Below are positions 34,333-43,682 of a DNA stretch of 64,000 bases, piece by piece (the first letter of the stretch is position 1; the number at the start of each line of letters is the position of its first letter). The DNA is from Nocardia suismassiliense (GTDB lineage Bacteria > Actinomycetota > Actinomycetes > Mycobacteriales > Mycobacteriaceae). Location of the stretch: positions 3,701,982 to 3,765,981 of the forward strand of contig NZ_LT985361.1 of the NCBI RefSeq assembly GCF_900269665.1, given 5' to 3'. The notes below the pieces were generated by a model. That model was not told the DNA's origin and made no database searches. It saw nothing but the letters and a program-made list of their open reading frames with translations. The position numbers and the translations under genes were made by a program.

Positions 34333-34934
34333 GGAATCTCCTTCTGCGGCTTGGTGTTCGGGGAAGAGGCCGGTTGGCCGGGTCTGAGCCAGCGGCGCAG
34401 CACGCGGGTGACCAGCGGCATGGACAGATAGGTCATCAGCACGCTGAACAGTGCGGCGAAGCAGGCAGTCCGCAGCACCAGCGGCAGTGCGGCCAGGTGG
34501 GGACCGAGCACCGCGCTGCCGAACAGCGAGATCGGGAAGATCCCGATCGCCGAACTCGCCGCCATCTTCCAGCGCGGCGGGACAGACCCGGCGGGGTTCG
34601 CCGCCGCGAACCAGGTCTCCATGCCGGTCAGTTCGCGACGCGCGACCTCGGTGTGCCGGTGTCCCTCGATGTTGTCGAAGAACCCGGCCCGCTGCGGCGA
34701 GTCCAGCCACCTCTGCAACGCGTCCTGATTTCGGAAGCGGTGCACGATGATCCACGGACCGCCGTCCACGACCGGGTGGAACAAGCCGCCGCCCAGATAG
34801 CCGATCGTGGTGGCGGCGGCCGCCAGAATGCCGCGCGCCCACTCCTGGAACGCCATCTCGTGGCCCGGCTCGACCACCCGCGCCACGATGAGTGCCACGT
34901 CCGGTTGTGCTGGACCCGAGGGTATTTCGGTCAC
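34329..34934 (-). CDS. Antibiotic biosynthesis monooxygenase-domain membrane protein
   Basis: A 201-residue protein. Residues ~10-105 are an ABM (ferredoxin-like) domain (ALIVARVVEPGHEMAFQEWARGI, WIIVHRFRNQDALQRWLDSPQRAGFF). After it come two membrane helices (IGIFPISLFGSAVLGPHLAALPLV, TACFAALFSVLMTYLSMPLV). Similar proteins are annotated as ABM-family membrane proteins of unknown role. Start GTG 34934. It overlaps the Rossmann gene downstream and follows the ALDH gene after nine bases. Confidence 0.83.
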   Translation of the reverse strand: MTEIPSGPAQPDVALIVARVVEPGHEMAFQEWARGILAAAATTIGYLGGGLFHPVVDGGPWIIVHRFRNQDALQRWLDSPQRAGFFDNIEGHRHTEVARRELTGMETWFAAANPAGSVPPRWKMAASSAIGIFPISLFGSAVLGPHLAALPLVLRTACFAALFSVLMTYLSMPLVTRVLRRWLRPGQPASSPNTKPQKEIP

Positions 34935-34943
34935 GGACGCCGG

Positions 34944-36380
34944 TCAGGCAGGCGAGGTCGCGTGCACGAAGTGCTTGGTCTCCTGGAACTCCTCCAGCCC
35001 CCGCATACCGTTGAGGCGTCCGAGACCGGACTGTTTGAAACCGCCCTCTTCGAACATGTCGTGCACCACGGCCCAGGTGTTGGTCCACACCGTCCCGGCC
35101 TTGATCTCCCGCATGACGCGCAGCGGCAGGTCGACGTCCCGCGTCCAGATCGACGCCGCCAGACCGTATTCGGTGGCATTGGCGCGGGTGATCGCCTCGG
35201 CCTCGGTGTCGAAGATCTCGAAGGTGGCGACCGGACCGAACACCTCCCGCTGCACGATCGGCGCGTCCAGATCCTGGACCTCGACCAGCGACGGGTGCAG
35301 GAACGCGCCGTCGCGTCGGCCCTGCACCAGCACCGTCGCATAGGTTGCGGCGTCCGCGACGACACCCTCGACGCGTTGGGCGTTGCGCTCGTCGATCATC
35401 GCGCCCATCTCACTGCTCGGGTCGTCACCGGGCCCGACCTTGACCGCTTGCAGCGCCGCGACCATCCGGCGGCGCAGTTCGTCCGCGATGCCCCGCTGGA
35501 CCAGGATGCGGCTGCCGGTCATACAGAACTGGCCGGTGAACGTGGTGATGGCCGCGGTGAGCACCGGCACCGCGGCATCGAGATCCGCGTCGTCGAACAC
35601 GATCATCGGGCTTTTGCCGCCCAGCTCCAGGGACAGCGGCTTCAGCGTCGGAGCGGCGTTCGCCATGATCATTCGGCCGACCATGGTGGAGCCGGTGTAG
35701 CTCACGACATCCACCTCCGGAGACGAGACGAGCAGTGGCGCACCGTCATTGCCCGATTCGGTGAAGATGTTCATCACTCCGGACGGCAGGCTGCGGGTCT
35801 GGGCAACCAGCTCGGCGAGCAAACCGTTGACCAGGCCGGTCTGGCCCGGCAGCTTCACCACCACGGTGCAGCCTGCGGCCAGCGCCGGCGCGAAAGACCG
35901 GACCGCCAGCACGAGCGGCGAGTTCCACGGCGCGATGACACCCGCGACGCCCGCCGCCTCACGCAGCGTCATGGAGTACAGGCCGGGCCGCACTTCGGCC
36001 GCGCCGCCGTGGTCGCTCAGGGCCAGGGCCGCGTAGTAACGCAACTTGGGAATGGTGAGGTCGACCTCGAAGGTGGCGTCCCCCAGGATCTTTCCGTTCT
36101 CGCGGGCGAGCAGGGTGATGAAATCGTCGCGGCGGGCCTCGAGGTGGTCGGCCATCTCGAACAGTGCCTTGGCCCGCAGGGTGCGGTCGCGGGCCCAGTC
36201 GGTGGTCTCGAATGCGCGCCGGGCGGCGGCGATCGCGGCGCGTGCTTCGTCGGCGCCTGCTTCGGCGAAGGTACCGAGAACCTGGCCGGTGGCCGGGTTC
36301 AAAGATTCGGTGTGCGTGGCGGAATCGACCCACTGGCCGTCGATGTAGTTGCGGGCGTGTGGAAGACCGGAAATGGTCAC
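34944..36380 (-). CDS. Aldehyde dehydrogenase
   Basis: A 478-residue NAD(P)-dependent aldehyde dehydrogenase. NAD-binding VAGVIAPWNSPL, catalytic Glu in LELGGKSPM, nucleophile Cys in GQFCMTGSRI, EVFGPVATFEIFD and the C-terminal GFKQSGLGRLNG are all present. One oddity is VVKLPGQT in place of the usual KP-(S/A)-(E/P)-x-T; the Glu is replaced by Gly. Related to betaine or gamma-aminobutyraldehyde dehydrogenases. A GMC oxidoreductase gene lies immediately upstream; together they would oxidise an alcohol through an aldehyde to an acid. Confidence 0.88.
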   Translation of the reverse strand: MTISGLPHARNYIDGQWVDSATHTESLNPATGQVLGTFAEAGADEARAAIAAARRAFETTDWARDRTLRAKALFEMADHLEARRDDFITLLARENGKILGDATFEVDLTIPKLRYYAALALSDHGGAAEVRPGLYSMTLREAAGVAGVIAPWNSPLVLAVRSFAPALAAGCTVVVKLPGQTGLVNGLLAELVAQTRSLPSGVMNIFTESGNDGAPLLVSSPEVDVVSYTGSTMVGRMIMANAAPTLKPLSLELGGKSPMIVFDDADLDAAVPVLTAAITTFTGQFCMTGSRILVQRGIADELRRRMVAALQAVKVGPGDDPSSEMGAMIDERNAQRVEGVVADAATYATVLVQGRRDGAFLHPSLVEVQDLDAPIVQREVFGPVATFEIFDTEAEAITRANATEYGLAASIWTRDVDLPLRVMREIKAGTVWTNTWAVVHDMFEEGGFKQSGLGRLNGMRGLEEFQETKHFVHATSPA

Positions 36381-36430
36381 GATGATGCAGTTCCTTTGAC
36401 CGTGCGGAGAGTCGAACAGATTGTCGGAGT

Positions 36431-37938
36431 TCAGATCTGGCGGGAGATGTGTTCTGCGGCGGCGATGACCGTCAGGTTGGTGGCGGCCGACGGGACATCC
36501 GGGAAGATCGACGCGTCGACCACCCGCAGGCCGGGCACGCCGTGCACGGCGCCGAGCCGGTCGGTGACGGCGGCCGGGTCGTCCGGCGCGCCCATCGGGG
36601 CGGTCGAGGTGGGGTGATGGTAGGTGTCCAGGGTGGCGAGCATCGAGGCTTCGAGGTCGGCTCGGCTGGTCGCCTGCGGACCGGGATTCAGCTCACGTTC
36701 GACGAGGTCGGCCAGCGGTGGGGCGGCACCGAGGCGACGGGCGAGCTCGATGCCCTCGATCAGGCGGCGGCGGTCGCCGGGCTCGGCCAGGAAATTGAGA
36801 TCGATACGGGGCGCGACCGCCGGGTCCCGGCTGACGAGAGTCAGGGTGCCCTGCGAGTGCGGACGCACCAGGGCGACCGCGAGCACGAAGCCGACACCGG
36901 TGGGGCTGCTGGCGTGCTCGAACAGGTGCGTGGCGGTGATATGCAGATCCAGCTCGCCCGCGTCGGCCTGCGAACTCGCGGTCCACACCTTGGCGCCGAT
37001 CACCGGAGTCTGGACGCCGATGCGCTCCGGATCGGCGGCGTAGGCGTTGTAGTAGAAGGGATGGTCCTGTAACCGCAGCCCGACGGGCAGGTCCGCGACC
37101 ACCGGAATGCCGAGGGCGGCAAGGTCTGCGGCGGGGCCGATGCCGAGCGCAGCAGGATCGCGGCGCTGCCGTAGGTCCCCGCGCTGAGGATTACCTCCCG
37201 CGCAGGAAGCGAGGTGCCATCGGCGAGGACGACACCGGCCGCCTGCCCGTCCGCGAAGCACACACGGTCGACCAGCACGTCGGCGCTGATCGTGAGATTG
37301 GCACGGGCGCGTACCGCCTCGGTCAGATACGCCATGCCGGTATTGACCCGAACACCGTCGCGCACATTCATCGGATACGGGCCGACACCCTCGGCCGCCG
37401 TGCCGTTGAAGTCGGTGACAGCCGGAAAGCCGTGCGCCAGAGCAGCATCCACGAAGGCGCGCTGCATGGTGCTGAGGTCGTCTCGGGTGAGCTGAGTGAT
37501 GGGCAGCGGTCCGCTGCGACCGTGCAGTGCGTCCGCACCGGCGCCGGTGGATTCGAGCGCCCGGTACGCGGGCAGCAGGTCCGCGTACGACCAGCCGGTC
37601 AGGCCACCCTTCGACCAGCGATCGAAGTCGGAAGCCAAGGCGCGGACGGCGACCGAACCGTTGACCGCCGAGCTGCCGCCGAGCACCTTGCCGCGGTAGG
37701 CGGCGACGGCGTGACCGAGGTAGCCGGGCTCGGAGCGATAGTCCCAGTCGTGGCCGGTGTACGCGCCGAGCATTCGGCTGTCGGCGACCTCGGCGGGGTA
37801 GGCGTCCGGCGCGTACTGTGGGCCCGCTTCCAGCAGCAGCACGCGGCGATCGGGGTCCGCACTGAGCCGGGCGGCGAGCACGGCTCCGGCCGAACCGCCG
37901 CCGACGATGACGGTGCGGTGCGCGGTGGTGTCGTTCAT
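36431..37938 (-). pseudogene. GMC oxidoreductase with frameshift
   Basis: Two overlapping frames make one choline-dehydrogenase-like flavoprotein. The first (37938 down to about 37145) carries the FAD motif VIVGGGSAGAVLAARL, GKVLGGSSAVNGSV and GPYPMNVRDGVRVNTG. The second (about 37147 down to 36431) continues with GIGPAADLAALGIPVVADLPVG, and has the active-site His region TYHHPTSTAPMG and the end SAATNLTVIAAAEHI. The join lies at TCGGCATC near 37142-37147, where one extra G would restore TCG-GGC-ATC and a continuous protein of about 500 residues. Either a real inactivation or a sequencing error. Confidence 0.85.
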
Positions 37939-38010
37939 GGCACCGACGCTAGAAGCCCGGCCGCCCTGGGAAATCCGTCATCGAATAGGTCGGTGACGCA
38001 GCTCACCGAC

Positions 38011-40743
38011 CTAGGTCGGCCGCGCGGAGATGTCGGTCAGCCGCATGCCGTTCTCGAAATCCACCCTGGCCAGTTCGCCCCGACCGGCAATCCCCAACTT
38101 CGGGAAGACGCTGGACAGGTGATGGCCCACGGTACGGGGGCTGATCAGCAGTTGCGCGGCGATCTCCCGATTGGTGAGGCCGTCGGCGGCGAGGCGGGCC
38201 ACCCGGAGTTCCTGCGGGGTGAGCAGGAGTTCGGTACGGCGCTCGGACGATTCGGTACGGCGCAGTTGCTGACCGGTGAGCTCTTGCTCGGTCAGGCTGC
38301 GTGCGAGCAGCGGCGCGGCGCCGAGCCTGCGGAATATCTCGGCTGCTTCGGCCAGCTGCACCCGGGCATCCGTGCGGCGGCGTGCGCGCCGCAGCCACTC
38401 CCCATAGAGCAGCCGAGTGCGCGCGTGCGCGAACGGGCGCGCCGTCGCACCCGGCACCGCAAGAGCGCGCAGGAAGAAATCCTCCGCTTCCTCGGTGGCG
38501 AGCAAGGCCGCACTGCGGTGCGCGGCGGCCGTGGCCCAGGCCGCGCCGGTGCGTTCGGCCCAGTCCCGCAGCGACCCCAGGGCAGCCGCGGCCAGGTCGG
38601 CACGGTCCGCCCGGACCGCGGCCTCGACGGTGTCCTCGACGGCGAGCATGGCGAAGGTCGCATGCGCCGCGTCGTGACCGGGTTCGGTCAGCCGAACCAG
38701 GTGTTCCAGGCTTTCGGCCGCCCGCCCGGCGAACAACGCCGCCTGCCCTCGATGCCAGTAGGCGGCGGCGGTCAGCGCGCGCACGCCGCGCGGCACCGAC
38801 AATTCCAGTGTGCGAGTGGTCAATTCGTTGACCGTCCGCTCGTCGCCGCGCAATGCCGCGAGCCAGGACAGCGAGTTACGGCATTGCGAGGCGGTGTGGT
38901 CGGCGCCGATTTCCTCGGCGAGGCGCAGCGTCTCCGCGGCGTCGGCGCTCGCGTCTGTCCATCGGCCCGCCACGATGTCGAGGGTTACCAGCTGTGACGT
39001 GGTCAGCACCAGTCCGGTGACCGCGTCGGTCCGGCGTAACCCGTCCATCTTGTGCCGATACGCGTCGCCCAGCCACTGCTCCATGCCCCACACCACGGCC
39101 AGCGGTGACGGTGGCATCAGCCGCCAGGAGAGCGCGCCGAGCTGGCCTGCGGTCTCCTCGGTCCAGGGCACCGGTGCCGGTCGCGGTGCGCTGCCCCACC
39201 ACTGCTCGACCACGGAAAGCAGTGCGCCCTTGGGGAAGTCGGCGTTGACCGCCAAGCCGGTCAGCCGCTGCAACGCCGCGGCTTGGCGCTCGGCGGACCC
39301 GCCCGACCAGCCCGCGCGAATCGCCAGGCACGCCAGCTCCACCGCCATGGCCGGGTCGGCCACCGCGACGGAGTCCCGCAGCAACCACCGATTCGCCTGC
39401 GCCTGATCGCCACACACGAATTCGATGCCGCCACGCAGTCCGCCACTGAGCCGCGCCACCGTGTCCTCCGGCGCCAGCCGGCCCGCCCGCTCCAGCAGTT
39501 CGCGTGCCGGGCCCACTTGCCCTGCCTCCCAAGCGGATCGAGCACCCAGCGCGAGCCGTCGCGCCGCATCCGCAGGCATCGGCGACAGCGCCGCGGCCTG
39601 GCGCATCGCCCGCGTCGCCGTCGCGTAGCCGCCGCGCCGCCAGCAGTCGCGCGCATGACGTTCGAGCAGCGCGGCCACCTCCTCGTCCGCCTCGTCGGCG
39701 GCCGCCGCCAAGTGCCAGGCCCGCAGTCCCGCGTCGTCCGGGCCGGGCAGCTGGCGGGCCAGCGCGCGATGCGCCGATTGCCGTTGCGTGAAGGGAGCTT
39801 CGTCGTAGACGACGGCCGCGAGCAGTGGGGTTCGGAACCGCGTCCGGCCGTCGACGACCGCGAGCAGCCCGGACCGCCGCGCCTCATCCCACGCCGCCGG
39901 ACCCGCACCTAGCTCGGCCGCCGCCTCGCGGACCGTGCGCGGATCGCCGCGGTTCTCGGCCGCCGCGATCAAGAGCAAAGTCCGCGCAGCCGTCGAGAGC
40001 CGGGCAGTACGTGCGCTGAACGCGCGGCGCAGTAGGGGACCGACCGGCGTGTGCTCGCCGCCCTCCTCGGTGACACCGGGGAGCTCGCGCAGCGCCAGCG
40101 GGTTTCCCGCGGCCATCCGCACCGTGCGGCGCACCGCGTCCGCATCCGCCCCGCTCACCGCATGCCGCACCAACTCGGCAGCGTCGGTGTCGGCGAGCGG
40201 GCCGACCTCGAAGCCGGGCAACAGCTCCCAGGCTCCGCCGTTCGCGGGGTCGTCGTGCCCGGCGAGCAGCATGGCGATCGGTTCGGTGCGCAGTCGTCGC
40301 GCGATGAAGGTCAGGCAGGTCGCGGTCGGCTCATCGAGCAGATCCGCATCGTCGACGGTGATCAGCAGTGGCTGTTCGGTAGCGAACTCGGAGAGCAGCG
40401 TGAGCGTCGCCGCACCGATCAGAAACCGATCCGCGGCCTCCCCGCTGTGCCCGAGTGCCCCGCGTAAGGCGGCCGCCTGGGGCGGGGGCAGCGCGTCGAT
40501 CCGATCGATCACCGGCCACAGCAACTCGTGCAGGGCGGCGAAAGCGAGTCCGGACTCCATCCGGGTGCCGCGACAGGTCAGCGTCAGGAACCCGGTCGCG
40601 GCGGTGGTCGCGTATTCCAGCAGCGCGGTCTTCCCGATGCCGGGGTCTCCCCAGAACATCAGCGCTGACCCTGTACCCCGCCGCGCGCCGTCGAGGACCC
40701 GCTCGACCTCCCCCTTTTCTCGGCGCCGTCCGTACAGAATCAT
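38011..40743 (-). CDS. LuxR-family (LAL) transcriptional regulator
   Basis: A 910-residue ATP-dependent regulator. N-terminal AAA-type ATPase: Walker A GDPGIGKTALL near residue 32, Walker B PLLITVDDADLLD. The middle ~450 residues are helical repeats of the MalT type. The C-terminal LuxR HTH is LTPQELRVARLAADGLTNREIAAQLLISPRTVGHHLSSVFPKLGI. It lies upstream of the GMC/ALDH genes on the same strand, separated by 72 bases, so it may control them or the divergent catalase-like gene. The activating ligand is unknown. Confidence 0.9.
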   Translation of the reverse strand: MILYGRRREKGEVERVLDGARRGTGSALMFWGDPGIGKTALLEYATTAATGFLTLTCRGTRMESGLAFAALHELLWPVIDRIDALPPPQAAALRGALGHSGEAADRFLIGAATLTLLSEFATEQPLLITVDDADLLDEPTATCLTFIARRLRTEPIAMLLAGHDDPANGGAWELLPGFEVGPLADTDAAELVRHAVSGADADAVRRTVRMAAGNPLALRELPGVTEEGGEHTPVGPLLRRAFSARTARLSTAARTLLLIAAAENRGDPRTVREAAAELGAGPAAWDEARRSGLLAVVDGRTRFRTPLLAAVVYDEAPFTQRQSAHRALARQLPGPDDAGLRAWHLAAAADEADEEVAALLERHARDCWRRGGYATATRAMRQAAALSPMPADAARRLALGARSAWEAGQVGPARELLERAGRLAPEDTVARLSGGLRGGIEFVCGDQAQANRWLLRDSVAVADPAMAVELACLAIRAGWSGGSAERQAAALQRLTGLAVNADFPKGALLSVVEQWWGSAPRPAPVPWTEETAGQLGALSWRLMPPSPLAVVWGMEQWLGDAYRHKMDGLRRTDAVTGLVLTTSQLVTLDIVAGRWTDASADAAETLRLAEEIGADHTASQCRNSLSWLAALRGDERTVNELTTRTLELSVPRGVRALTAAAYWHRGQAALFAGRAAESLEHLVRLTEPGHDAAHATFAMLAVEDTVEAAVRADRADLAAAALGSLRDWAERTGAAWATAAAHRSAALLATEEAEDFFLRALAVPGATARPFAHARTRLLYGEWLRRARRRTDARVQLAEAAEIFRRLGAAPLLARSLTEQELTGQQLRRTESSERRTELLLTPQELRVARLAADGLTNREIAAQLLISPRTVGHHLSSVFPKLGIAGRGELARVDFENGMRLTDISARPT

Positions 40744-40826
40744 GTCGAAGGGATCGTACGGGACCCTGGACGGTTGCCCATCAGCGCCGTTGATCCGCTT
40801 TGCCGCACCGACCGATATGGTGACCG

Positions 40827-41831
40827 ATGCGGGGAGAACGCCTGGAGCATACGGTCGCCACTGTGCCCAACGACCCTCACGATGACGACACGCGTTTCGT
40901 CGAACAGCTGGCCGCAGCCACCGGTGCCGACCCCAGACAGCGACTGCTGCACGCCCGCGGTCGCGCGGCTACCGGGGACTTCACCCCCTACCGGCAGGCC
41001 GCGCAACTGAGCACGGCTGAGGTGTTCGCCGCGGCTCGAACGCCCTTCACGGCTCGTTTCTCCAGCACGTTGGGCGGCAGCGAAGGGCACGACGGCGACC
41101 CGGGGGACCACGGCCTGGCGGTGCGGATCGGCGATCTCGACCTCGTCATGTTCACGTTGCCGGTCTTCTTCGTCCGCAACGGTCCGGACATGATCGCTTT
41201 TCTCCGGGCGACCGGGTCCGGCGATCCGGCGGCCGTCATCGAATTCGTGCGCCACCATCCCGAGGCGGCGACCGCGTTGAGCCTGGCCGAACAGGCACTG
41301 CCGATCACCGGCTTCACCGGCGTGACGTACCACGCGGTGCACGCCTTCGGCCTGGTCGACGCGGCGGGCGTCACCCGATGGGCGCGGCTGAGCTGGCGGC
41401 CACTGCAACCACTTCCGGCGCTGACCGTCGCGTCAGCCCAGGCCCTGCCACGCGACTACCTCGCGACAGAGCTCGCCACCCGCCTTCCCGCCCACTTCGA
41501 ACTGACCGCCCACCTGCCCGACGCGGACGACGACGTGCACGACCCGACCCAGCTGTGGACCGGTCAGGAATCCATCCCGCTCGGCATGCTCACCCTTACC
41601 CGAGCCGAAACCTGTTCGAGCGAGACCGATTTCGATCCGATGCGGTTGCCGGACGGCATGATCGCACCTCGAGACCAATTGTCGAAGGACCGCAGCACGA
41701 TTTACCGGGCAGCGCGGCGATACCGAGCCGGTCGAGTGCCAGCGGCTGACAAGCCGAGTCCGGTTGTGGAGCTGGGTATTTCACGGAAGCTAGCACACCG
41801 GCCCCACCGGGCTCACTCCTCGCCATCGTAG
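40827..41831 (+). CDS. Catalase-like heme protein with altered distal site
   Basis: A 334-residue protein of the small catalase-related (SrpA-like) group: LLHARGRAATGDFTPYRQAAQL, FTARFSSTLGGSEGHDGDPGDHGLAVRI, LPVFFVRNGPDMIAFLRA, FDPMRLPDGMI and the proximal DRSTIYRAARRYR with its Tyr. The segment that normally holds the catalytic His (ARGxGAHG) reads ARGRAATG, so His is replaced by Thr. The distal Asn before PVFF is also replaced by Thr (MFTLPVFF). Ordinary catalase activity is therefore doubtful; peroxidase or another heme reaction is possible. It is divergent from the LAL regulator. Confidence 0.83.
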   Translation: MRGERLEHTVATVPNDPHDDDTRFVEQLAAATGADPRQRLLHARGRAATGDFTPYRQAAQLSTAEVFAAARTPFTARFSSTLGGSEGHDGDPGDHGLAVRIGDLDLVMFTLPVFFVRNGPDMIAFLRATGSGDPAAVIEFVRHHPEAATALSLAEQALPITGFTGVTYHAVHAFGLVDAAGVTRWARLSWRPLQPLPALTVASAQALPRDYLATELATRLPAHFELTAHLPDADDDVHDPTQLWTGQESIPLGMLTLTRAETCSSETDFDPMRLPDGMIAPRDQLSKDRSTIYRAARRYRAGRVPAADKPSPVVELGISRKLAHRPHRAHSSPS

Positions 41832-41909
41832 ACAACCGCGATACTGTGCATATACAACACGAATTTGCTGATTGTTTACCAAGTCGTGGAAACAGGCCAT
41901 AGTGGTCGA

Positions 41910-43265
41910 ATGACGACAGTGACGACCGCCTTCGATTCCGCCGCGGCAGGACGAGCAACGCGTCAGCGAGTTTCACGTTCTTCGCTCGGGGTGTGGCAAT
42001 GTCCGCCCGACCGCGAAGACCCCATCGCCATCCTCGAGGAACAGGTCGCCACGCGACTGCCTGATTTGGTGCCGATTCGTTTTGCCCGCATGGCCGCCGC
42101 GCCGTTTCCGTTCCTGCGGGGCGCCGCCGCGATCATGGCTGCGGATCTGGCGTACTCGCCGAATACCGGTCTTACGGTGCAGCTGTGTGGCGACGCCCAT
42201 GTAGCCAATTTCGAGGTGTATGCCTCCCCGGAACGCACCTTGGTGCTCGACATCACCGATTTCGACGAAACGCTACCCGGCCCCTTCGAATGGGACGTCA
42301 AACGCCTCGCGGCCAGCCTCGCGATTTCGGCGCGCGCCAACGGATTCGGCGACGACGAGGCGGAGCGGGTGGCGTTCGCGGCGGGACGTGGTTACCGCGA
42401 AACCATGAACCGGATGGCCGAACTCGATGCGCTGACCGTGTGGTATTACCAGGTCGACGCGGAAGAAGTCGCCGCACTCGTGCGAAAACAGAAGCAACGC
42501 AAAGAGGTCGAGAGTTCGCTGCGGTCCGCTCGCCACCGCACCAGCCTGCACGCGCTGAACAAGCTCACCGAACCCGACGCCGACGGTATCCCGCGGATCA
42601 AACATCAACCGCCGCTGCTGGTGCCGTTCCACGGGGACGAAGACGCCCGCGTCGCGCGTGCCCTCGCCGGCTATCGGAAGACCCTGCCCGAAGATCGTCG
42701 AGTGCTGCTCGATCGATACGCCCTGGTCGACGTAGCGCGTAAGGTCGTCGGCGTGGGCAGCGTCGGAACCCGTTGCTACGTAGGGCTCTTCGCCGACACG
42801 AGTACCGGAAGCCCGCTGTTTCTTCAGGTCAAGGAGGCGGAGGCGTCGGTCCTGGCCCGGCACCTGTCGGCGAGCAAGTTCAAGCATCAGGGCCATCGGG
42901 TCGTGCACGGGCAACAGCTCGCCCAAACCTCCAGCGATATTCTCCTCGGCTGGGCGGGTGATGCCGAGGGCCGGTTCTACTATTGGCGGCAGCTGCGCGA
43001 TATGAAGGGTTCGCCGGATATCGCCGAGATGTCTCGCGGCATGCTGCGCAAGCACGCCACACTGTGCGGGCATACCCTTGCCCGCTCGCACGCTCGCACC
43101 GGCGACCGTGTCGCCATCGCCGCGTACCTCGGCACCGGGGACAGTTTCGATCGAGCGATGGCCGAGTTCGCGCTCGCCTACGCGGACCAGACCGAGGCGG
43201 ACCATAAGTCGTTGTCGACAGCCATCGAGTCGGGCCGGGTAGCGGCTGCGCCCGCCGCGTACTGA
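41910..43265 (+). CDS. DUF2252 family protein
   Basis: A 451-residue cytosolic protein of the DUF2252 family, which is distantly kinase-like. The diagnostic part is MAAAPFPFLRGAAAIMAADL, LCGDAHVANFEVYASPERTLVLDITDFDET and GPFEWDVKRLAASLAIS, where GDAHxxNF and DFDE correspond to catalytic and metal residues of phosphotransferases. Later VGVGSVGTRCYVGLF and FLQVKEAEASVL, then HGQQLAQTSSDILLGW. Substrate unknown. ATG 41910 is chosen because the family starts near here. Confidence 0.85.
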   Translation: MTTVTTAFDSAAAGRATRQRVSRSSLGVWQCPPDREDPIAILEEQVATRLPDLVPIRFARMAAAPFPFLRGAAAIMAADLAYSPNTGLTVQLCGDAHVANFEVYASPERTLVLDITDFDETLPGPFEWDVKRLAASLAISARANGFGDDEAERVAFAAGRGYRETMNRMAELDALTVWYYQVDAEEVAALVRKQKQRKEVESSLRSARHRTSLHALNKLTEPDADGIPRIKHQPPLLVPFHGDEDARVARALAGYRKTLPEDRRVLLDRYALVDVARKVVGVGSVGTRCYVGLFADTSTGSPLFLQVKEAEASVLARHLSASKFKHQGHRVVHGQQLAQTSSDILLGWAGDAEGRFYYWRQLRDMKGSPDIAEMSRGMLRKHATLCGHTLARSHARTGDRVAIAAYLGTGDSFDRAMAEFALAYADQTEADHKSLSTAIESGRVAAAPAAY

Positions 43266-43287
43266 GCGTGCGAGGCGCCTTGGCCGC

Positions 43288-43605
43288 TCAGCCGAGCGTT
43301 CGGTGCGTCGAGCCTGCCTGTCGGGTCTGGACCGTCACTGCACGGGAGACCATCAACAGTGTGCGGGCACCGTCGCGCAGGGTGCGTCCCGCACGGGTGA
43401 GCGCGACCCGTCGGGTTGTTCGTTCGAAAAGGGCAACGCCGAGGTCTTTTTCCAGGCGGCGCACCGCCGTGCTGAGTGCCTGCTGGGTGATGTGCAGCTT
43501 GCGGGCGGCCCGGGTGAAACTGAGTTGCTCGGCCACTTCGAGAAACTGTGCCAGCCGATACAGATTCAGTGGTCCATCGGCGGTCGATAGCCGGATCGGC
43601 TCCAT
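43288..43605 (-). CDS. HTH-only LysR-like regulator
   Basis: A 105-residue protein that holds a complete LysR-type winged HTH (NLYRLAQFLEVAEQLSFTRAARKLHITQQALSTAVRRLEKDLGVALFERTTRRVALT) and the linker helix, but no effector-binding domain. Full LysR proteins have about 300 residues. The gene ends 22 bases before the stop of the convergent DUF2252 gene, so there is no room for the missing part. ATG 43605 is supported by GAAAGG upstream. It may be a natural small regulator or a truncated gene. The hdeD-like gene lies just upstream on the same strand. Confidence 0.75.
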   Translation of the reverse strand: MEPIRLSTADGPLNLYRLAQFLEVAEQLSFTRAARKLHITQQALSTAVRRLEKDLGVALFERTTRRVALTRAGRTLRDGARTLLMVSRAVTVQTRQAGSTHRTLG

Positions 43606-43682
43606 GCCTGGCCTTTCTTCGCATCCGTGGGTGGACGCCCGCTGAGAGCGGGCGTCCACCGGGTTTGCTGTGTGAACGCCAT

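Noticed and set aside
34374..36617. 747-codon open frame on the plus strand, antisense to the ALDH gene
   Set aside because: Its composition (long runs of G, R, H, Q) and lack of a ribosome site mark it as a GC-rich antisense shadow; the ALDH on the other strand has all catalytic motifs.
37432..38997. 521-codon plus-strand frame across the GMC and LAL genes
   Set aside because: It spans the ends of two well supported minus-strand genes and has no recognisable domain.
40827..41831. Calling the catalase-like protein an active catalase
   Set aside because: The distal His and Asn are replaced, so only the family relation is claimed.
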